Origin: Sequoia sempervirens
Lineage: Eukaryota; Streptophyta; Pinopsida; Cupressales; Cupressaceae
DNA length: 64,000 nucleotides
Assembly (NCBI GenBank): GCA_007258455.2
Contig: VDFB02275553.1
Span: 1-64,000, forward strand
Direction of reading: 5' to 3'
A model generated the notes under the pieces. That model had not been told where the DNA came from. It did no database searches and saw nothing but the letters and a program-made list of their open reading frames with translations. The position numbers and the translations under genes were made by a program. Positions within the stretch are counted from its first letter, which is position 1. The number at the start of each line of letters is the position of its first letter. This document shows positions 58,202 to 64,000 of the stretch, in pieces.

Positions 58202-58545
58202 TGTAAGAGTCACTAATGGAATGAATCTCCTAAGATCACCTACAAGACCAAAGATTACCTTCAAAAAGAGAGAAATAATTACTTTACTATGGTTCAAAAT
58301 GAATTATGATCAAATGAATCAAAGATACTACTTAATTTGCATTTGAGGCCTTGCTAATATAGGCAAGGTTAACAGATACTACAAGAGAAGATTGTGACAA
58401 GTGTCTTAATCCTATGTCATTAGAAAACTAAAGGATATGATCACATGTGTACTAGATACATCTAGAAATATTCCTAAAGCCCCAAGTAAACTTAACATGT
58501 GAACATGTATGAATATGACCTATATGGTGAACTAGTTAGGTATTA
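58202..58545 (-). repeat. 5' LTR of the minus-strand copia remnant, truncated
   Basis: Matches the LTR at 53640-54260 but lacks the final 20-30 bp (no ...aaccaaca end). It runs directly into the plus-strand copia LTR at about 58545. Confidence 0.75.
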
Positions 58546-59020
58546 CTCTTGAATTCACATGAGTTACATTTACTATTCTAGTAGGTTTCCCATGTGAATG
58601 GGGGTTGTATTTTTGCATGAGGTGGATTTGGGAGCTTAGGTTAGGCTCATGGTATTTATTTCTTATTTTGTAAACCTCTTGTGGTTTCTTGTTTTTGTTT
58701 TCTCTACAAATTGGAGCCTTGGGATAGTAATATATCATATGTTATTTAAAAGGTACATGTTGCTACTGAATTAAAGGGAGAAAGTGTGTTGCATATGTAC
58801 TCTTGTATTCAATATTAATACATACTTGTGCTTCTCCTTGATAGAAGATTTTTTTTTGTAAGGGTTTCTCCATGTAGATCCAATGACATTTATTTGTTTA
58901 TCATGTTTTGATGAATTTATGATTCCACATTGTATCTTAATGGGTAATTCCATGTTTTAATACAATTGGATTTGCATACTCTTGGAGAATTCACATTTAT
59001 GTAATCTATTTTTTTGTAAG
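58546..59020 (+). repeat. 5' LTR of the plus-strand copia, truncated at its 5' end
   Basis: Aligns with about 63440-63905, for example gttacatttactattct with gttgcatctactattct, and cagccttgggatag-type blocks. The part equivalent to 63066-63430 is missing. Confidence 0.78.
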
Positions 59021-59025
59021 AATAT

Positions 59026-59038
59026 TGGTATTAGAGCC
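59026..59038 (+). other. Primer-binding site of the plus-strand copia
   Basis: TGGTATTAGAGCC, one change from the canonical TGGTATCAGAGCC, a few bases after the 5' LTR. Confidence 0.88.
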
Positions 59039-59139
59039 TTGGTTTCATTGATAAGAGGACACCTTGAACTTCAAGTGTTCATTTTTTTGGCTGTAGTAGG
59101 AGTTCTTTGTTTGAGTGTTTTTATAGATTTATGATTAGA

Positions 59140-62100
59140 AACCATGGCCTATACTTCTTGTTCAAAGATTAAGATATTCAATTGAGCTAGTTTAGAGTAA
59201 TGAAAGCTAAATATGGAGGAACTCCTTGAAGAAAGAGATTAGTGGACATATATCACAAGTAAAAAGAAAATGTGTGTTATATTCAAAGATAATTGGAAGA
59301 AAATAGAAAAAATGCATGAGGAACCATTTAGCATGTTTTTAAAATTATGTCTTGTTGAATGTTTCTAAGGAAGCCACCACATATATCCTATATAATATTC
59401 TTGGTGAGATCTACCAAACTAAGAATATAGTAAATAAACTTTATTTTAAGATTAAATTGTATTCTTTAAAAATGAAATCTGACAACTCTAGTCCAAAATA
59501 TTTAAATTTATTTGATTTGATTACAAGTTAGTTAGGATCCATTAATGCAAAATATTTGAGGAGCATATGTGTATATTATACTTTAATTTTTTCTTGAATC
59601 TTGAGAAGATATAATCCTTTCTCTAAATGGTTAGATGAAGGATCCAAAGTTTAGTTTTCTTGTTGCAACTTTCTTGTAGAGGAAATGATGTGAAAATCCA
59701 TGGAAGAGAGCTCAAAGGGTCATCATATGTTCAAGGAAGGACCAAGGATAAAGGAAGATAAAAGGAGTATCATAAAAAATAATAGATATGTCTAAGTCTC
59801 TAGGCCATTCTAAAACATCAAGAAAAAGAAGAGTAAAGTATTGGAACTATGATAATGGAGACATGTGAAAGAGCATTGAGATAAAAAGAAGACATATGGC
59901 TCTTCCATGGAAAAGTCATCTAATTAAGATGGTGAAGCCTTGTTTATTTTTGTTAATACTATCTCTAAAAAATCATAGTTGATTGACTCAGGTGTTTTAT
60001 ATCATATGAATCCTCAAAAAGATTGGTTGTCTTCCTACCATTCATATGATGAAGGAAAAGTTTATCTACGTGACTAGTAGTTTATATCAAATTGTTGGCT
60101 TGGGAAGGCACATTTGTGTTTAAACGATGTGAGGGTGAAACTCTTATTGATGTTTTATATATTTCTAAATTTTCTAGAAATTTAACTTTAATTTCTGATT
60201 TGAATGATTCAAGGGTGCATGTGACACTTGATAAGTCTAGTTGCAAGTTAGTGAGAGAATTTAGTGGTTGCTTGAGGACCACATTTTTGGATTTTTTTTG
60301 GTTAAAACCTCTAGTTTTGGTAACTCTGCCAATGTAATTGGCATACAAAATATATGTATGTTGTGGAATGAAAAATATATTAGGACCTTGATTAATAAGA
60401 ATTTGGTTGACATTTTTCTTATTTTTATTAGCATTTTTATTTTTATAAATATTGTGTGTTTTAATAATAGAGCATAATTTCCTTGAGGTAGTTACAAGGC
60501 TAAGAGATTGTTAATGATTATTCATTCAGATGTGTTTGGTCCAATACATGTTAAATCTTTTTATTTCACTACTTTCAACAATGATGCATCATGATAAACC
60601 TAGGTTCATTTTATGCATTCTAAATTTGAATTTTTCACTATATTTAGGGAACTAAAAGTCTTGGTTGAAAATAAAATAAATTATAAAATATGAATGTTGA
60701 GATCTAACAATAGGGAGAAAGTACTATATTCTAAGGAATTTGATGAGTTTGTAAGAAGCCAGGTATTCTTCAACCAAAGACAACACCATGCACACCTTAG
60801 TGGAATGGGTGGTGCAGATAATGGACTAAACTTTGTTAAAATAAATAAACAGAAGTATGCTAAGTGGTACACAACTAGATCAATTCTTTTAGGTAGAGGA
60901 AACAAGTGCTCTTTAGTACTTGATTAATAGATCTTGCTCAACTCTTTTTGATAGGACTCCTTGTGAAGTGTAGATGTGAATAAACCTTTTGTTTCACATT
61001 TAAGGGTATTAGGTTATGAGGCTTATGCTCATGTTCCAAATGAAAAGTGGTCTAAACTAGATCCAAAATTACAATAATTTCATCTTTTTTGGCTATGGTG
61101 AGAATGTAAAAGGTTATAAGGTTTGGAATCCACTAACCAAAAAATGATATTTTCTACAAATGTGATTTTCAAGCAATTTAGAGAATTTTTAGATCATGTA
61201 CAACCAAACGAAATGGAAGGAAATAAAATATTACATTTTGAAAGAGAGGTCAACAAAATGAATATGCATATGTTGAGGAACAAGATTATGGATAAGAGTT
61301 TGGAAGGAAAGAAGAGGTTTCAAATGAATTCCCTCGACATGATATGTTGATTGGGCGTGTAGAATAGGTAAAGCTCCTTACTCCTACCTTGAGAAGATCC
61401 ATTAGACAAAAATATATAGTAGGTAGCTATATCCCACTAGATTTTTATTGTGTATTTTCTAATATACTCTAATGAACTAATATATTTCAAGGAGGCTCTC
61501 TTTGAAAGATGGTGAGTCTTGGATGTAGGCTATGTAGAAGGAGATGATAGTTTCAAATAGATGTGACACCTAGTGTCTTGATTGTTTTCCTGAGGGAATA
61601 AATCCCATTGGTTGCAATTGGGGTATAAGAATAAAAGTGGAGTAGATGGATGGTTAGAGTGGTATAAGTTTAGACTAGTGGCCAAGGGATACTCCTAGAG
61701 AGGGGGAATTGATTTTGGTGAAATACTCTTTATTATTGCTAAGTTATCTTCTATTATATTCTTTTTATTTGTTACTTTAACAAGTGATTTTAAAATTTTA
61801 AAAAATGGACGTTAAAACTATTTTCTTACATGGGGATTTTGAGGAGGATATTTTATATGTGATGATTTGATTTTTTTTATAAAGAGGAAGGAATATTTGG
61901 TTTACAAGTTAAAATGATGATCATATGGTTTGGAGTATTCACCCCATATATTGTACCAAAATTTTGATACATTTGTATTGAAAATGGGTTTTGATAAGAG
62001 TGAGGGAGATCACTTGATGTTTATGTTAAAATTATTGATGATAAGATTATAATCATTGTCTTGTATGTAGATGACATGTTTACTGGTAAAAATAAGGTGA

Positions 62101-63050
62101 TAATTAGGAAGCTCAAATATTTATTTTTTGGCACATTTGATATGAAGGATTTGGGGGTTACAAAATATATTCTTGGTATGGAGATCAATAAGGATCAAGT
62201 ACATAGAAATTTTTAGTTTAGATAAAGTAAGTATGTTGATATCATTTTGCAATGGTTTAGTATGCATGATTGAAAACCTATGAATATTCCTTTCCTTATT
62301 GGAACTAATCTTTCTTTATATATGTGTCTCAAATTAAATGATAGTTTTGAGGATATCTCTAATGTTCCTTATGCTAGTACTATTGCTAGTCTAATGTATT
62401 AAATCATTTGCACTAGACTAGGTATAGTCCAAGATGCGGGAGTCTTGAGTAGGTTTACATTTAACCATAGTGAGGAGCATTAGAATATGATAAGAGATTA
62501 CATTTAGATATTTGTGAGGGATTTTTATTACAGCTTATGATATTATGGTATTAGTAGTGGAAAACATCAAAAATACATGGCAGTATGGATGTAGATTGGG
62601 TAGGTGATTTTGATAGTTGAAGATCCACTACTAGTTATGTGTTCTCTTTTTTGGAGGTTTAGTGAGTTGGATGAGTAAGCTAAAGCTCACGATTTATTTT
62701 TTGACCACTAAAGAAAAGAATATGGCTACTACACATGTCTCTTAGGAGGTGGTGTGGTTACAAATGTTAAATTTAGGTGTTATTTTTAATTACACATTGA
62801 TTAAAATCAATTATGATAGCTACAATGCAATTTTATTGGCTAGGAACTCCATGTAGCATGCTTATACTAAACATGTTGATGTTTAGAGATATGATAGAGA
62901 ATGGTAAGATCATAACACAAAAAATTAACACTTAATACAGTGTTGTAGATTTTCTTACAAAGAAGTTCTCTTGGTACAAGAAGGCCATGGACATTGTATC
63001 CTATAGTTGATTTATTTTAATTTTTATATGGATGCCATTCTAATGCATAA
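59140..63050 (+). pseudogene. Copia gag-pol, heavily decayed
   Basis: Gag begins MAYTSCSKIKIFN at 59143 with a KLNMEELLEERD segment near 59207. The protease region has DWLSSYHSYDEGKVYL near 60021 and the downstream ISKFSRNLTLISDLNDS at 60160-60213. Integrase traces lie at about 60490-60960. RT has MDVKTIFLHGDFEEDILYV at about 61806 and YVDDM at 62064-62078. RNase H-region traces are near 62590-62640, with a THVDV segment near 62870. Stops and frame changes occur every few dozen codons. Family assignment is firm; no function remains. Confidence 0.85.
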
Positions 63051-63054
63051 TATC

Positions 63055-63064
63055 AAGTGGGAGA
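63055..63064 (+). other. Polypurine tract of the plus-strand copia
   Basis: aagtgggaga, the usual copia priming tract, directly before the 3' LTR. Confidence 0.8.
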
Positions 63065-63065
63065 A

Positions 63066-63905
63066 TTTTCAGATAGTTTGATATCTAATTGTAATCCTAA
63101 TGTATATTTTATGTCACATATCCAAACATTTTGGAGAGGATACTTAGATTCTCACTTAGGTGGTTGAGAGATTATATTATTATTATTATTCTTTTGAATT
63201 GGAATAGTTGTATTGGGATTCATGAAGGAGGTGGAGCATGGTATTAGTAGTTACAAATCAATCGGAGGTCATTTATATGAAATTTTCCTAAATATAGGTG
63301 CTAAAAGGGAGTTATGGCCCATGTGATTTGGTTGTTGTATTTCATTCTTGGGATGTGTACCTTTATGAGGATTTACAAGTTAAATATGTTGTTTATAATG
63401 ATTGTATTTATGGTATGGGAGTTACTTTTACTATTGTTAAATTTATGGGAGTTGCATCTACTATTCTAAGAAGTTATCAAAGTGAATGGGGTGTAGGATT
63501 TTTGTATGAGGTCAATGTGGGTATCGAGTTTGGGCTAATGGTATTTGTCTCTTATTTTGTAAAACTCTTATAGTTTCTTGTTTTTGTTTTTTCTATAAAA
63601 TGCAGCCTTGGGATAGTATCCTCAAACATTATACAATGCACACTAGTGCTAACAGAATGTTGTCAGATGGAAGAGAGAAAGTGTGTTACATATGTACTCT
63701 TTTGTTAAATATTAATACACACTCATATCTCTCTTTGTTGGTGGAGATTTTTCCTACAAGGGTTTCTCCACGTATATTTGGTGTCATTTTTTTAATTATC
63801 ATGTTTGTTAATTTTATGCTTCCACATTATATCTTAATGGGTAATCCAATGTTTTTTTATAAAATTAAATTTACATACTCTTTGGAAAATTAAAATTTAT
63901 ATTAG
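63066..63905 (+). repeat. 3' LTR of the plus-strand copia
   Basis: About 840 bp, boundary approximate. It contains ttgttttttctataaaatgc near 63585, a TATA-like promoter candidate, and the ggtttctccacgta block at 63759. Open frames at 63298-63573 and 63600-63893 lie wholly inside the LTR and are probably chance. Confidence 0.75.
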
Positions 63906-64000
63906 TTTTCCTTGATTTAATAACAAGTCCAAATGGGTCTTATTATGTGGGAGTCCTTGAGATTCAACAGTGTTCCCTAATTTACAATTCAAAGTCTATC

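Larger units (their letters stand above)
53640..58545 (-). mobile_element. Decayed, shortened copia element, minus strand
   Basis: The 3' LTR is about 53640-54260, ending caaaccaaca and followed by a minus-strand polypurine tract. The gag is at 57070-56540. The primer-binding site is at 58187-58201. The 5' LTR starts TGTAAGAG at 58202 and is cut at about 58545. The two LTRs share cacatgtgtactaga and tatggtgaactagttagg. The interior is only about 3.5 kb after subtracting the nested solo LTR, and no RT or integrase is recognisable, so most of pol is deleted or the family is non-autonomous. Confidence 0.8.
58546..63905 (+). mobile_element. Decayed Ty1/copia element, plus strand
   Basis: 5' LTR (about 58546-59020), primer-binding site (59026-59038), gag, protease, integrase and RT/RNase H relics, polypurine tract (63055-63064) and 3' LTR (about 63066-63905). 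The LTRs share ggtttctcca, ttatcatgttt and atatcttaatgggtaat blocks but have diverged heavily, making this one of the oldest elements in the window. Its 5' LTR is about 360 bp shorter than its 3' LTR. Confidence 0.85.

Noticed and set aside
63298..63893. Two frames of over 90 codons near the window end
   Set aside because: They lie inside the 3' LTR of the plus-strand copia and correspond to non-coding sequence in the 5' LTR.

Overview
The window is plant nuclear DNA, most likely from a gymnosperm with a large, repeat-rich genome such as a conifer. It has one recognisable host gene, a 29.7-kb intron filled with nested transposons, and old retrotransposon remnants of every major plant class. 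There are no bacterial, viral or organellar gene blocks, and most long open frames lie inside repeats.

Host gene (1-32,700, + strand). Three exons at 2289-2387, 2594-2684 and 32405-32478 encode the C-terminal part of a 20S proteasome beta-2 (beta type-7, PBB) subunit. All splice sites are GT-AG, the phases agree, and the stop is at 32476-32478. The last intron (2685-32404) is 29,720 bp. The upstream intron holds a decayed Ty3/gypsy pol (1-1760) whose remains stop about 110 bp before an exon.

Nest inside the giant intron. Most insertions are bounded by matching target-site duplications (TSDs). (a) An LTR-type unit of about 1.5 kb (3898-12955, TSD aaatc) is split by a Ty3/gypsy chromovirus (4002-11550, TSD gtaaa) with 1,464-bp LTRs and an open 1,318-codon pol frame. 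(b) A minus-strand Ty1/copia element (14128-21855) has a hAT-like element in its left LTR (14308-15733) and another hAT element in its leader (19997-20951). (c) A second LTR unit of the same TGTAATGTCCCC family (22857-28067, TSD tttag) is split by a 3.5-kb LTR-like element (23299-26784, TSD gtacc) that carries a GGCGGACTT minisatellite. (d) An L1-type LINE remnant (about 28620-31815) is split by a second hAT-like GACTCG-family element (28798-30077).

Right half (32.7-64 kb). This is AT-rich intergenic DNA. It contains copia gag scraps, a long TATACA-type microsatellite (40335-40800), a minus-strand L1-like LINE remnant (about 42780-48120), a 555-bp solo LTR (49794-50348), a terminal-inverted-repeat element (51203-52372), a minus-strand copia remnant (about 53640-58545) with a nested solo LTR, and a plus-strand copia remnant (about 58546-63905).

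The most unusual signal is a 229-bp insertion (53744-53972) with a perfect 13-bp TSD. It carries two head-to-head 54-nt segments that fold as minimal hammerhead-ribozyme-like motifs. A degenerate single copy lies at about 48890-48940. I interpret these as debris of Penelope-like retroelements, in which such motifs are known. All element and family assignments were made by eye from the sequence; no database search was run.
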